A stretch of 64,000 nucleotides of DNA from VSJD01 sp041653875 (GCA_041653875.1 JBAZEM010000009.1:28041-92040); one strand, 5' to 3'. Positions 1 through 8,917 are shown, numbered from the stretch's first letter. A program made the numbers and translations. The notes: generated from the letters alone by a model not told the origin.

Positions 1-132
1 CAGGAAGTATTCAATGTCTTCGACCGCGCGATTCGGGAACATCCGGAACAATGGTTCTGGTTCAATAAACGCTGGATCCTCGATCCGCTGGAACCGGCGG
101 CGGCGGTCGCCGGCGACGCCGTGGTTCCGTAG
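1..132 (+). CDS. C-terminal end of a lipid A acyltransferase (LpxL/HtrB-like), partial
   Basis: The first frame is open from the window edge to a TAG at 130-132 and gives 43 residues. It contains HPEQWFWFNKRW, which matches the conserved C-terminal block of the lysophospholipid acyltransferase family that adds secondary acyl chains to Kdo-lipid A at the inner membrane. The catalytic HX4D region would lie upstream, outside the window. The tail ends in an Ala/Val-rich stretch with no further motif. The assignment rests on this one short block, but the block is characteristic of the family; lpxA elsewhere in the window fits a lipid A-making outer membrane. Confidence 0.7.
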   Translation, partial: QEVFNVFDRAIREHPEQWFWFNKRWILDPLEPAAAVAGDAVVP

Positions 133-196
133 GCGCTTCCGGAGCGCCAGCCTGCGTCCGACGGCTACAGGCGCCCGTGTTGTAGCCGCGAGACGG

Positions 197-232
197 CCCG
201 CCTGCAGCGCTATGCGCAGCATTGCGGGCAGG
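197..232. repeat. 36-bp palindromic repeat, family B
   Basis: An imperfect palindrome with arms beginning CCCGCCTGCAGCGCTATG and ending GCATTGCGGGCAGG. The same element recurs at 8998-9033, 12327-12362, 34570-34641 (nested), 35154-35192 (inside a gene) and 53918-53953, in both orientations. It is flanked by GTAGCCGCG-type sequence that accompanies several other copies. Confidence 0.85.
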
Positions 233-266
233 TAGGCTCGCGTTCTTCCACGGCGGTAACACTGCT

Positions 267-305
267 AAAAAAAAGAGGGCCGCTCCGATGAGCGGCCCTC
301 CTTTT
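267..305 (-). terminator. Rho-independent terminator (possibly bidirectional)
   Basis: Ten-base perfect arms GAGGGCCGCT (275-284) and AGCGGCCCTC (291-300) with a 6-base loop. Read on the minus strand the hairpin is followed by eight T residues (267-274), directly downstream of the minus-strand gene ending at 339. On the plus strand a shorter T run (CTTTTC) follows, so it may also stop transcription leaving the acyltransferase gene. Confidence 0.85.
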
Positions 306-338
306 CTAATCTAAAGCCTTATTGTCTGGCTTTTCAGC

Positions 339-767
339 TTACTTCATTTCCGGAGCCGCGGGCGCCGCAGGGGCCGCGGGCGCCGCAGGCGCCTCTGCCG
401 CAGGGGCCGCCGCTTCTTCGACGCTGGTCACGGTCTTGATGGACACTGTTTTCTTGCCGGTCTTGCTCGTCGTCGAGGTGCCTTTGCCGACCACTTTGAC
501 GTCCTTGCCGACAAATTTATCGAGATCGACAGCGGTTTCGCCTTCCTTGGCCGGCTTCTGGGACATGATTTTAACCACCGTGCCATCGGCTTCCGTGACG
601 GTGAATCCCATGGCGTGCTTGGCCAACTTGCCCGTGGCGGTGATGTCCTGCAATACGACTTCTTTTTTCACCGCTTTTTCGGCCGCCGTCTTCGCTTTTT
701 CTTCAGCCAGAACCGTCAGCGAACCCAACAGACAAACCGCCAGTAATCCAACAATCATGCGCTTCAT
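339..767 (-). CDS. Small secreted protein with Ala/Pro-rich tail
   Basis: 142 residues starting with a Sec-type signal peptide (Met-Lys-Arg, a hydrophobic core to about residue 20, then LAEE). The mature part has alternating short blocks (residues 40-105) rich in Val, Thr and Lys that could form a small beta domain, followed by a low-complexity tail of APAAP-like repeats (about residues 118-142). A good ribosome site (AAGGAAG) precedes ATG at 767 and a strong terminator follows the stop, so it is probably a single-gene transcript. I do not recognise the family; a periplasmic or envelope role is an inference from the signal peptide. Confidence 0.75.
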   Translation of the reverse strand: MKRMIVGLLAVCLLGSLTVLAEEKAKTAAEKAVKKEVVLQDITATGKLAKHAMGFTVTEADGTVVKIMSQKPAKEGETAVDLDKFVGKDVKVVGKGTSTTSKTGKKTVSIKTVTSVEEAAAPAAEAPAAPAAPAAPAAPEMK

Positions 768-1036
768 GTGTATTCTTCCTTGCTTATTTTAAAACAGGTC
801 GTTATTACATTTTGGACACGGCAAAATCATGTGCTTGCGGGATGAATTCACCTCCTGTTCTTGATACGGGTTGACGTTAATGACCAGCCTTTTCCCAAAA
901 GTTAAATAGGAACCAAGGGGATGGCTCTGTAAGAAAAAGACGAATCATGTCATCCTGTCTGATAAAATGCAAGCGTTTTTTGCGCCGTTTTGCATCATGG
1001 GTTTTGCGCCGAAAATCCTGTGTTTTCGAGAGGCGT

Positions 1037-3067
1037 TCAAGCGCGAACCAGTTTTTCGAACTCCGCCTCGTCCATCACGGCGACTCCCAGCTTGCGGGCC
1101 TTGGCCAACTTCGAGCCCGGCTCCGCGCCGGCCACCACGCCGAATGTTTTCTTCGATACGCCGGAGCTTACCTCGCCGCCCAGGGCGCGAATGGCCTGTT
1201 CGGCCTGGTCGCGGGAAAAATGCGCCAGGGCGCCGGTCAATACAAACACTTTGCCGGCCAGGCATCCGCCTCTGTTCGCCGCGCCCGCCAAGCGTTTCAG
1301 GTTGACGCCGGCCTCCTGAAGCCGCCGGATCAGCGCGCGGTTCCGCGCGGCCTGAAAATAATCGTGAATGTTTTTGGCCGCCACCGGCCCAATATCGCGG
1401 ATCTGCTGGAGCTCATCCGGCGTGGCCTGCATAAGCGGCTCAATGCCGGCATAGTGCTGTTCCAGGGTTTGCGCCATTTTGGCGCCAACCTGGCGAATGC
1501 CGAGCGCGAACAACACGCGCCAGAAATCGCGTTGTTTGCTGGCTTCGATGCCGTCGAGCAGGTTTTGCGCCGATTTTGCGGCCATCCGTTCCAGGGCCGC
1601 CACGTTCGCGTGGCGCAAGCTATATAAGTCGGCGGGGTCGCTCAAAAGATTGGCATCCACAAGTTGATCCGCCAGCGCTTCGCCCAAGCCCTCGATATCC
1701 ATTGCGCCGCGCGCGGCAAAATGTCTCAGCCAGCGCTTTAACTGGGCCGGACACTGCAAGTTCTCGCACCGATAGGCAACTTCGCCTTCGCGCTGGGTGA
1801 CCGGCTCGCCGCAGACGGGACACTTCGCCGGCATCCGGAAGACGCTTTCCTGGCCCGTGCGCGCCGTGGTGTTGACCCCGACGACTTCCGGGATGACTTC
1901 GCCCGCCTTTTCCACGTAAACCCGGTCGCCCACGCGGATGTCTTTGCGCTCGATCTCGTCGGCATTATGGAGCGTGGCGCGGTTGATGGTGGAGCCGGCC
2001 AGGGCCACGGGCTCAAGCTCCGCCACGGGCGTCAGCACGCCCGTGCGGCCCACTTGCACGGTGATGGCCTTGAGCCTGGTTTGCGCTCGCTCGCTCTCGT
2101 ACTTGAAGGCCACCGCCCAGCGCGGGCTTTTGGCCGTCGCGCCCAGCTTTTCGTAAAACGCGCGTTCGTTGACCTTGATGACCCCGCCGTCGATTTCGAA
2201 AGGGAAATTCCGCCGCATGGTTTTCAGCTCCTCCAGCGCCGCGAGCACGGCGGCCATCGAACGGCATGTCCAGAACCGGCCGGGAATCTTCAGGCCGAAT
2301 GCTTTTAAGGCCGCGAGCATCTGCGCGTGCGTCTCGAAATCGATGCCTTCCAGTTCGCCGGCGCCGTATATTATCGCGTCCAGCGGACGCCGGGCCACCT
2401 GGCGCGGGTCCAATAATTTCAAGGAGCCGGCGGCGGCGTTGCGCGGGTTGGCGAACGGCTCTTCACCCGCCTCCTCGCGGGTGCGATTGATGGCCGCGAA
2501 CCCGTCGCGGGGCATATAGACTTCGCCGCGGACTTCCAGCACGGCGGGCGGCGGCCGCTCGCCGCGTAATGTGAGCGGCAGAGAGCGGATGGTGCGCAGG
2601 TTGGCGGTGATGTCGTCGCCCACGACGCCGTCGCCGCGGGTGCTGCCCGTGACCAAGCGTCCGTGCTCGTAACGCAAGGCGATGGCCACGCCGTCGATCT
2701 TGGGCTCGACGATGTAAGTGAACGCCTGGAGCGGCGGCAGCAACCGCAGGAGACGCTCGTGAAAATTCAGCAGTTCCGCCTGGCTGTAGGTGTTGTCCAA
2801 ACTCATCATGGGCCGGCGGTGGCGGACTTGTTCGAATGCCGTCAGGGGCGCGCCGCCCGCGCGCCGGTCGGCGCCCACACGCTGGGTCGGGGAATCGGGC
2901 GTCAGGAATTCGGGGTATTGTTTTTCCAGGTCCGCGAGTTCATGGTACAATCGGTCGTAATCGCGATCGGAAATCTCCGGCTGGTCGGCGCCATAATACA
3001 AATCGTTGTGGCGCTCGATCTCCGCGCGGAGCTCACGGATGCGGTCCTGGACAGACTTCTCGCTCAT
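1037..3067 (-). CDS. ligA: NAD-dependent DNA ligase
   Basis: 676 residues, the normal length for LigA. It seals nicks during replication and repair using NAD+. Domains in order: N-terminal Ia/adenylation domain with the adenylated-lysine motif KIDG (EPKIDGVAIALRY, about residue 120), an OB fold, a four-cysteine zinc finger (CPVC...CENLQC, about residues 413-435), helix-hairpin-helix repeats (about 455-575) and a C-terminal BRCT domain (about 595-676). All expected catalytic elements are visible. It lies alone between the small secreted protein and a divergent Memo-like gene, consistent with a stand-alone housekeeping gene. Confidence 0.97.
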   Translation of the reverse strand: MSEKSVQDRIRELRAEIERHNDLYYGADQPEISDRDYDRLYHELADLEKQYPEFLTPDSPTQRVGADRRAGGAPLTAFEQVRHRRPMMSLDNTYSQAELLNFHERLLRLLPPLQAFTYIVEPKIDGVAIALRYEHGRLVTGSTRGDGVVGDDITANLRTIRSLPLTLRGERPPPAVLEVRGEVYMPRDGFAAINRTREEAGEEPFANPRNAAAGSLKLLDPRQVARRPLDAIIYGAGELEGIDFETHAQMLAALKAFGLKIPGRFWTCRSMAAVLAALEELKTMRRNFPFEIDGGVIKVNERAFYEKLGATAKSPRWAVAFKYESERAQTRLKAITVQVGRTGVLTPVAELEPVALAGSTINRATLHNADEIERKDIRVGDRVYVEKAGEVIPEVVGVNTTARTGQESVFRMPAKCPVCGEPVTQREGEVAYRCENLQCPAQLKRWLRHFAARGAMDIEGLGEALADQLVDANLLSDPADLYSLRHANVAALERMAAKSAQNLLDGIEASKQRDFWRVLFALGIRQVGAKMAQTLEQHYAGIEPLMQATPDELQQIRDIGPVAAKNIHDYFQAARNRALIRRLQEAGVNLKRLAGAANRGGCLAGKVFVLTGALAHFSRDQAEQAIRALGGEVSSGVSKKTFGVVAGAEPGSKLAKARKLGVAVMDEAEFEKLVRA

Positions 3068-3162
3068 GGCCGCATGCTACCGCAAAGCGGGCGCAAATGC
3101 CATAAAAATAGAGCTTGTCAAGGCATTCGTAAAATTCAAGAATATATCAGAGGTGACCGATA

Positions 3163-4131
3163 ATGAGGTTCGTTCGATTCCAACGGGGTTGTATCTTCGC
3201 CGCAGCGCTGGCGCTTTGCGGTCCAACATTGTCCGGCTATGGAAAGGATGACATGAATCATAAGAATCAGCAGATGGTGATAAGGCGAACCTGCGGCGAT
3301 GGCCGCTGGTTCCCGGGCGACAAGGCGACGCTGAGCAAGATGATCAAAGAACACATTGACGCCGCCCAGGTGAGCACGGGCGCCGGTCGAATTATCGGAG
3401 CGATTTCACCCCATGCCGGCTATGTCTATTCCGGGCCGATTGCCGCCTACGTGTTCCGCGTCATCAAGGAACAGGCCGCCAAGGGTGAGGCGCCGGACAC
3501 CGTGGTTATCCTCGGGCTCAGTCATCAGGGCGCCTGCCATGGTGTCGCGCTCATGGATGGCGATGTCGTCCGCTCCCCGCTGGGGGATACGGCGCTCGAC
3601 AAGGACGCGGCGGAGTTATTGACGAGCAACCGGCCCTCGGTTTGCCTGGATTATGCCCCGCATAATGGCGAGCACTCGGCCGAGAACCAGATTCCGTTTG
3701 TACAGACGGTCTTGCCCAATGCGCGCCTGGTGGTGGGATTGATCGGGGACCATGATCCGAAAACGTGCGGCGAGTTGAGCGCCGGACTGGGGGAGCTGGC
3801 AAAAAAACGCAAGTTGCTGGTCATTGCCAGCTCCGATCTGCTGCACGATCCGGATTACACCCTGGTAACCCGAACCGACCACGCCAGTTTGAAAAATGTG
3901 GCCGCCTTGCAAACCCAGGAACTGCTGAAACGCTGGAGCTACGAACACCAGATCTTCTGCGGCATGTCGGCCGTCGCCGTCACGATGCGTTTTGTGGAGC
4001 AGCAGGGTTGTCGCGAGGGCATTGTGTTGCGCTATCGCAATACGGGTGACGATTATCCCGACAGCCGGGGACATTGGGTCGTGGGCTACGGCGCCGTGGT
4101 TTTTCCCCTGCCCCGCCAGGGAGGGCGGTAA
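3163..4131 (+). CDS. Memo-family protein (AmmeMemoRadiSam system protein B), possibly exported
   Basis: The body matches the Memo/AmmeMemoRadiSam B family, related to class III extradiol dioxygenases. Metal-site-like blocks are visible: PHAGYVYSG, LSHQGACHG, EHSAENQIPF and CGMSAV near the end. From ATG 3163 (ribosome site AGAGGTG) the protein has 322 residues and begins with a hydrophobic, signal-peptide-like stretch. An in-frame ATG at 3253, with a very good site (GGAAAGGA), would give a cytosolic 292-residue form. Its usual partner, the AmrS-type radical SAM protein, is at 47591-48718 with its own export signal, which favours the longer start. No AMMECR1 partner is in the window. The biochemical role of the family is not settled. 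Confidence 0.85.
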   Translation: MRFVRFQRGCIFAAALALCGPTLSGYGKDDMNHKNQQMVIRRTCGDGRWFPGDKATLSKMIKEHIDAAQVSTGAGRIIGAISPHAGYVYSGPIAAYVFRVIKEQAAKGEAPDTVVILGLSHQGACHGVALMDGDVVRSPLGDTALDKDAAELLTSNRPSVCLDYAPHNGEHSAENQIPFVQTVLPNARLVVGLIGDHDPKTCGELSAGLGELAKKRKLLVIASSDLLHDPDYTLVTRTDHASLKNVAALQTQELLKRWSYEHQIFCGMSAVAVTMRFVEQQGCREGIVLRYRNTGDDYPDSRGHWVVGYGAVVFPLPRQGGR

Positions 4132-4174
4132 CGGCTCTTTTTGTTAAGGAAATCCCGCCGGGTCAGGGGGGGGC

Positions 4175-4385
4175 GGCCTACAAAGATGCTGTCGGCCCGG
4201 CGCCCTCGCCGGGCGTTATGAAAAAGCCGCCCCGTTCCTCGCGGCCTAACTTGACGTGCAGAAATTTTCCGCCATTGGCGGATCCGCCTACGGCACGACA
4301 AACCACAGCGGTTCTGTCGAACCGCAGCTACACCCATTCGGTGTAGTGGCCGTTCGATAGAACGGCAAAGTTGCCGAAGGCCTAA
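4175..4385. repeat. Mosaic of small inverted repeats between genes
   Basis: Contains CCCGGCGCCCTCGCCGGGCG (close to the interior of the element at 27093-27209), the GGCGGATCCGCC palindrome, and a GCGGTTC...GAACCGC and CGTTC...GAACGG double hairpin with CTACACC-type sequence that has a relative at 30336-30410. No coding potential seen. The decarboxylase gene starts just after it. Confidence 0.6.
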
Positions 4386-4404
4386 CTTGAAAGGCGCATG
4401 GCTG

Positions 4405-5511
4405 ATGACACCTTTGACCACGCCGTATTACTTGGTCGACGAAAAAAGTCTGCTGAAAAACCTGAAGATCGTCCGGCGTGTGCGCGAAATTTCAGGCGCG
4501 AAGTCCGTGCTTGCGCTCAAATGTTTTTCGACCTGGTGCGTCTTCGGGCTGATGCGCAAGTACCTGGATGGGACCACGAGCAGTTCCCTGTTCGAAGCCC
4601 GGCTGGGTCATGAAAAATTTGGCAAGGAGGTCCATGCCTACAGCGTCGGGTTTTCCGGCGCGGACCTCAAGGCCGTCGGTAAATACGCCGACAAGGTCAT
4701 CTTCAATTCGGTGTCCCAGCTTGAGCTGTGCCGCCACAAGGTCCGCGGGCGAAAACTGGGACTGCGGGTCAATCCGGGGGTCAGTTATTCGCATTTCGAC
4801 CTGGCCGACCCGGCCCGTAAATATTCCAGGCTGGGCGTTACCGATAAAGCCGCGCTCATGCGGGCCGCCGCCCTCATCAGCGGCGTGATGTTCCATTTCA
4901 ACTGTGAAAACGACGACTTCGGCAATTTTTCCGCTAACCTGGACCGCATCGGGCGCGACTATGGCGGCCTGCTCGAACGCCTGGAGTGGGTCAGCCTGGG
5001 CGGCGGCGTGGCCTTCACGAAGGACGATTATCCGCTTGAAAAATTCTGCGAACGCTTAAAGGCCTTCAGCGCGAAATTCGGCGTCCAGGTCTATCTGGAA
5101 CCCGGCGAGGCGGCCATTAGCGGCTGCGCGGAACTGGTGACCACGGTCCTGGATGTCGTGCATAACGAGGTCGATATTGCCATCGTGGATGCCTCGACCG
5201 AAGCGCACATGCTGGACCACCTGATCTACCGCACCAGCGCCAAAATCGCGTCGCCGGGGCCAGGCCGGTTCGAGGTCATGCTTGCCGGCCGTTCGTGCCT
5301 GGCGGGCGACGTCTTTGGCCAATACAGTCTGAAGACCAGACTGAAGACCGGGAGCGTGGTGCGCATCGCGGATGCCGCCGGATATACGATGGTCAAAAAA
5401 AATTGGTTCAACGGATTGCCCATGCCGGCGATCTGCGTGCGAAGATTGGATGGGACCGTGCAAACGGTCCGCAGGTTCGGATACAAGGATTTTTTGAGAA
5501 GCCTGTCTTAA
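4405..5511 (+). CDS. nspC: Carboxynorspermidine/carboxyspermidine decarboxylase
   Basis: 368 residues of the fold III PLP-dependent decarboxylase group, best matching NspC: it begins TPYYLVDEKSLLKNL, has the PLP lysine region LALKCFSTW (about residue 40), FHFNCEND (about 173) and SLGGGVAF (about 205). It decarboxylates carboxy(nor)spermidine to the triamine in the cytoplasm. I chose ATG 4405 because the conserved N-terminus starts there; a TTG at 4387 would add six unconserved residues. It lies 15 bases upstream of the carboxynorspermidine dehydrogenase gene, almost certainly as an operon, giving the last two steps of the aspartate-semialdehyde route to spermidine or norspermidine. Confidence 0.92.
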   Translation: MTPLTTPYYLVDEKSLLKNLKIVRRVREISGAKSVLALKCFSTWCVFGLMRKYLDGTTSSSLFEARLGHEKFGKEVHAYSVGFSGADLKAVGKYADKVIFNSVSQLELCRHKVRGRKLGLRVNPGVSYSHFDLADPARKYSRLGVTDKAALMRAAALISGVMFHFNCENDDFGNFSANLDRIGRDYGGLLERLEWVSLGGGVAFTKDDYPLEKFCERLKAFSAKFGVQVYLEPGEAAISGCAELVTTVLDVVHNEVDIAIVDASTEAHMLDHLIYRTSAKIASPGPGRFEVMLAGRSCLAGDVFGQYSLKTRLKTGSVVRIADAAGYTMVKKNWFNGLPMPAICVRRLDGTVQTVRRFGYKDFLRSLS

Positions 5512-5526
5512 AAAAAGGAAAACAAT

Positions 5527-6879
5527 ATGAAGCAGAACGTATTGATTATCGGCGCCGGCGGCGTGGCGCATGTGGCGGCCCATAAGGCCGCGATGAACAA
5601 CGATGTGCTCGGCGATATCTGTATCGCCTCGCGCACGCGGGCCAAATGCGACGAAATTATCGCGAGCGTCCAGTGCAAGAACCACATCAAGGACAAGTCG
5701 AAAAAGCTCTATTCCCGGCAGATCGATGCGCTCGACGTCCCGGCCACCGTGAAGCTGATCGGGGAGACCGGCTCCGGGATCGTCATCAATCTCGGGCAGG
5801 CGTTCGTCAATATGTCGGTCCTCGAGTCCTGCCTCGAGACCGGCGCGGTCTATTTGGACACCGCCATCCATGAGGAGCCGGACAAGGTGTGCGAAAACCC
5901 GCCCTGGTATGCGAACTACGAGTGGAAGCGCAAGGACCGCTGCAAGGCCAGGGGGCTGACCGCCATCCTCGGCGTGGGATTCGATCCGGGCGTGGTCAAC
6001 GCCTACTGTGCGCTGGCGGCGAAACGCTATTTCGACAAGATCGATACGATCGACATCATGGACGTCAACGCCGGCCGGCACGGCAAGTATTTTGCCACGA
6101 ATTTCGACCCGGAAATCAATTTCCGCGAGTTCATCAAGGTCTGGACCTGGATTGACCGTCAGTGGCGGGAGTATCCGACGCATTCCGTCAAGCGCGTCTA
6201 TAATTTTCCGGTCGCCGGCCTTTGCCCGATCTACCTGAACGGCCACGACGAACTGCACTCGCTCTCGAAGAACATCGACGCCAACAGCATTCGTTTCTGG
6301 ATGGGTTTCGGCGACCACTACATCAACGTCTTCACCGTGCTGCGCACCCTCGGGTTTCTCTCGCATTTGCCGGTGACCCTGACCACCGGCCAGCAGGTCG
6401 TGCCGCTCAAGGTGGTCAAGGCGCTCCTGCCCGATCCGAAAACCCTGGCGCCCAACTACACCGGCAATACTTGCATCGGCAATTTTGTCAAGGGCTGGAA
6501 GAACGGCAAGAAGCGCGAAATCCTGATCTATCAGGTCTCGGACCACAAAAAATGTTTTGAAGAGGTCGAGTCCCAGGGCATCAGTTATACCGCCGGCGTC
6601 CCGCCCGTCGCCGCCGCCATGCTCGTGGCCCGGGGCGTCTGGGAACCGAAGACGATGGTGAACGTCGAGGAACTCGATCCCGAGCCGTTCATCGCCATCC
6701 TCGATAAGATCGGCCTGCCCACGGACGTCAAGGAGATCGAACCCGGCAGTAAGGATTCGTTCGATGGCACTGTCCGCGACCTGCAAACGGAACTGGCCGA
6801 ATCCACCGCCACTGTCACTGTCTCCGCCGCCAACCCCATGATCGCCCTGGCGCCTCCAAGTCCGCGAAAAAGCCGGTAA
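5527..6879 (+). CDS. Carboxynorspermidine/carboxyspermidine dehydrogenase (saccharopine dehydrogenase family)
   Basis: 450 residues. N-terminal Rossmann motif IIGAGGVAHVAAHKAA (residues 6-21), then a saccharopine-dehydrogenase-like catalytic domain with GVGFDPGVVNAYCALA (about residue 150). The family condenses a diamine with aspartate semialdehyde and reduces the Schiff base with NAD(P)H. Ribosome site AAGGAAAAC precedes the ATG. It follows the decarboxylase in the same direction with a 15-base gap. The last 35 or so residues, rich in Thr, Ala and Pro, extend beyond the usual end of the family and look unconserved. Whether the product is spermidine or norspermidine cannot be told from sequence. 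Confidence 0.9.
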   Translation: MKQNVLIIGAGGVAHVAAHKAAMNNDVLGDICIASRTRAKCDEIIASVQCKNHIKDKSKKLYSRQIDALDVPATVKLIGETGSGIVINLGQAFVNMSVLESCLETGAVYLDTAIHEEPDKVCENPPWYANYEWKRKDRCKARGLTAILGVGFDPGVVNAYCALAAKRYFDKIDTIDIMDVNAGRHGKYFATNFDPEINFREFIKVWTWIDRQWREYPTHSVKRVYNFPVAGLCPIYLNGHDELHSLSKNIDANSIRFWMGFGDHYINVFTVLRTLGFLSHLPVTLTTGQQVVPLKVVKALLPDPKTLAPNYTGNTCIGNFVKGWKNGKKREILIYQVSDHKKCFEEVESQGISYTAGVPPVAAAMLVARGVWEPKTMVNVEELDPEPFIAILDKIGLPTDVKEIEPGSKDSFDGTVRDLQTELAESTATVTVSAANPMIALAPPSPRKSR

Positions 6880-6893
6880 AAATCGGGGCTGCC

Positions 6894-7538
6894 GTGAAAA
6901 AGAATGGGAGCAATGGGATGAATGGGAATGATGGGAAGCATGAAAATAATGGGGAAAATACTTCCCCTGCTTCCCATGACGCCCATCCCATTCTCCCGCC
7001 CCGCGGCGATTACCAGACACTGCTTTCGTTCCAGAAAGCCGAAGTGGTTTATGACATCACCTTCCGCTTTGCGCACAAATTCCTCGACCGGGGTGACCGC
7101 ACCATTGACCAGATGATCCAGTCGGCCCGCTCGGGAAAGAAAAACATCCTGGAGGGCAGTAAGGCCGCGCTGACCTCCAAGGAAACCGAGATCAAGCTCA
7201 CCAACGTGGCCCGTGCCAGCCTGGAAGAATTACTGGATGACTATAAAGACTTTCTCCGTGCCCGCGACCTCGCGATCTGGGACAAGAATTCCAGGGAAGC
7301 GCAATACGTCCGCAAGCTGGGCCGTAAAACGCCTCAAACCTACGAGGACTATCGCGAGTTCGTGGAAACCCGCCCACCTGAGGTCGTCGCCAACATCGCC
7401 CTCTGCCTGATTAACCAGACCAACTACCTGATTGACCGGCAGCTCCGTCGACTGGAGCAGGATTTTCTGAAAGAAGGCGGCCTGCGTGAGCGCATGACGC
7501 GCGCCAGGCTTCAGGCGAGGGATCGACAAAGGTGCTGA
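6894..7538 (+). CDS. Four-helix-bundle suffix-domain protein
   Basis: 214 residues starting at GTG 6894, 15 bases after the dehydrogenase. From about residue 40 it matches the four helix bundle suffix-domain family (related to proteins of 23S rRNA intervening sequences): LLSFQKAEVVYDITFRFAHK, then ARSGKKNILEG. The first 38 residues are Gly/Asn/Met-rich and are encoded by an imperfect oligomer tract (variants of AATGGGATGAATGGG) that recurs after the gene at about 7558-7600. So the N-terminus appears to be repeat-derived rather than conserved. The cellular function is unknown; a role with RNA is only suggested by the related S23 family. Confidence 0.8.
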   Translation: MKKNGSNGMNGNDGKHENNGENTSPASHDAHPILPPRGDYQTLLSFQKAEVVYDITFRFAHKFLDRGDRTIDQMIQSARSGKKNILEGSKAALTSKETEIKLTNVARASLEELLDDYKDFLRARDLAIWDKNSREAQYVRKLGRKTPQTYEDYREFVETRPPEVVANIALCLINQTNYLIDRQLRRLEQDFLKEGGLRERMTRARLQARDRQRC

Positions 7539-7555
7539 CAATAAAGCGCGGTACA

Positions 7556-7602
7556 GACAGCATTGGAATGATGGGAAGTATGAAAGCAATGGGATTGGCG
7601 CC
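7556..7602. repeat. GATGGG-type oligomer tract
   Basis: Imperfect repetition of GGAATGATGGGAAGTATG-like units, the same kind as in the first 100 bases of the gene that starts at 6894. It lies between two convergent genes. Confidence 0.55.
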
Positions 7603-7641
7603 TCCCATAACTCTCGTATGTCCCGGTGAGCGCCAAGATTT

Positions 7642-8784
7642 TTATCGGTTGATGTGAACCGTTTTCGCGGGCGGGAAGCCGTTGAACGGGGTCGAGGAGG
7701 CGATGCTGTAGGCGCCGATGTTCTTGCTGTAGAGCAGGTCGCCGCGTTCGAGGCTGGCGGGGAGTTCCTCGGACATCGAGATCACGTCCAGCGCGTCGCA
7801 GGTCGGGCCGAAGACGGTGCAAATCTGGGTCGGGCCTTTCTTGAACGCTTGCAAATGGTACTGGCAGTGGTCGAAGATGATGCCGGAGAAGGTGTGGTAA
7901 ACACCGTCGTCAACGTAATAACACAGCTTGCCGTCGCGCGCGGCCTTGCCGATGATTTTAGAGACGGCGGTCCCGGCGGTCGCCACCATGAACCGTCCGG
8001 GCTCGGCCAGGATTTGAATGTCCTTCGGGAAAAGACGATCAAGCTCGGCATTGATTTTGCGGGCCAGTTCGCGGAACGGTTTGACGGTGGCGTCGTAGGG
8101 CGCCGGAAACCCGCCGCCGATATCCAGCAGGTTCATCTTCGTATAGCCGCGCTCGCGCGCCTCCTTGAACACGTTGGCCGCAAGGTTGATGGCCTGCACA
8201 AAGTTGTCGAAGTTGGTGGTCTGACTGCCGACATGGAAACTTAAGCCCTCAACGACCAGGCCGGCCTGGTCGGCTTCGAGGATGAGATCCACCGCTTCGC
8301 CCGAGGCCGCGCCGAACTTGGACGATAGTTCCACCATCGCGCCGGTGTTGGCGACTTTAAGGCGCAGGCAGAGGCCCGAATGCGGGGCGTACTGCTTGAT
8401 TTTTTTGATTTCCTCGGAGTTGTCGTAAGTCACCAGGGCCTTGTATCGATCGAGCGCCTGCAAGGTCTCGTTGGCCTTGATCGGGTTGGCGTAGATGATT
8501 TTGTCCCAGATCCAATCCTGGCGCTGTTTGGCCGGCAGATCCTTGATGTATTCGTGCACGATCATGAACTCCGGCATCGAGGCCACGTCAAAACTCGCGC
8601 CGGCTTCGTAAAGCGTCTTGACAATTGCCGGGTCCGGGTTGGCCTTGACCGCAAAATAGGCCTGGACACGCGGCAAATATTTTTTGAAGGCGGCATAATT
8701 CCGGCGCAGTTCGTCGTGGTCCATCACGAACAGGGGCGTTCCGTGCTTCCGCGCCAGTTGCTGTAGTGTCTTTAATGCGGGCAT
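7642..8784 (-). CDS. Type III PLP-dependent ornithine/lysine-type decarboxylase
   Basis: 380 residues, alanine-racemase-fold basic amino acid decarboxylase. PLP lysine in YFAVKANPDPAIV (about residue 44), glycine loop LLDIGGGFP (about 206), active-site CxxCD region FGPTCDALD (about 335). Likely makes putrescine or cadaverine from ornithine or lysine, feeding the carboxyspermidine pathway next door. ATG 8784 is preceded by a strong GGGAGGAG site. An upstream in-frame ATG at 8934 would add 50 residues encoded wholly by a dispersed repeat, so I reject it. It is convergent with the polyamine operon. Substrate preference cannot be fixed by eye. Confidence 0.9.
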   Translation of the reverse strand: MPALKTLQQLARKHGTPLFVMDHDELRRNYAAFKKYLPRVQAYFAVKANPDPAIVKTLYEAGASFDVASMPEFMIVHEYIKDLPAKQRQDWIWDKIIYANPIKANETLQALDRYKALVTYDNSEEIKKIKQYAPHSGLCLRLKVANTGAMVELSSKFGAASGEAVDLILEADQAGLVVEGLSFHVGSQTTNFDNFVQAINLAANVFKEARERGYTKMNLLDIGGGFPAPYDATVKPFRELARKINAELDRLFPKDIQILAEPGRFMVATAGTAVSKIIGKAARDGKLCYYVDDGVYHTFSGIIFDHCQYHLQAFKKGPTQICTVFGPTCDALDVISMSEELPASLERGDLLYSKNIGAYSIASSTPFNGFPPAKTVHINR

Positions 8785-8823
8785 GATCTCCTCCCTGAGG
8801 CCGCCAAAGGCGGCGACTTTTTC

Positions 8824-8917
8824 ATGTAGAGCCGACTTTATGTCGGCTATCTTCGGGGCAGAATAGCCGGTGTTCCGCCGGAGGCGGATCCGCCAATAGC
8901 GGAAAATTTCTATACAT
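8824..8917. repeat. Palindromic repeat, family A (TGTAGAGCCG arms), degenerate copy
   Basis: Begins ATGTAGAGCCG, contains internal GTCGGC and GGCGGATCCGCC hairpins, and ends in CTATACATG, a decayed version of the CTCTACAT right arm seen intact at 35903-35998. Lies just upstream of the decarboxylase gene and could be in its leader. Confidence 0.7.

Noticed and set aside
5056..7020. A 654-codon open frame on the minus strand
   Set aside because: It runs antisense to the dehydrogenase and part of the decarboxylase genes, which have clear family motifs. Its His/Arg/Gly-rich composition is typical of the opposite strand of a GC-rich gene.
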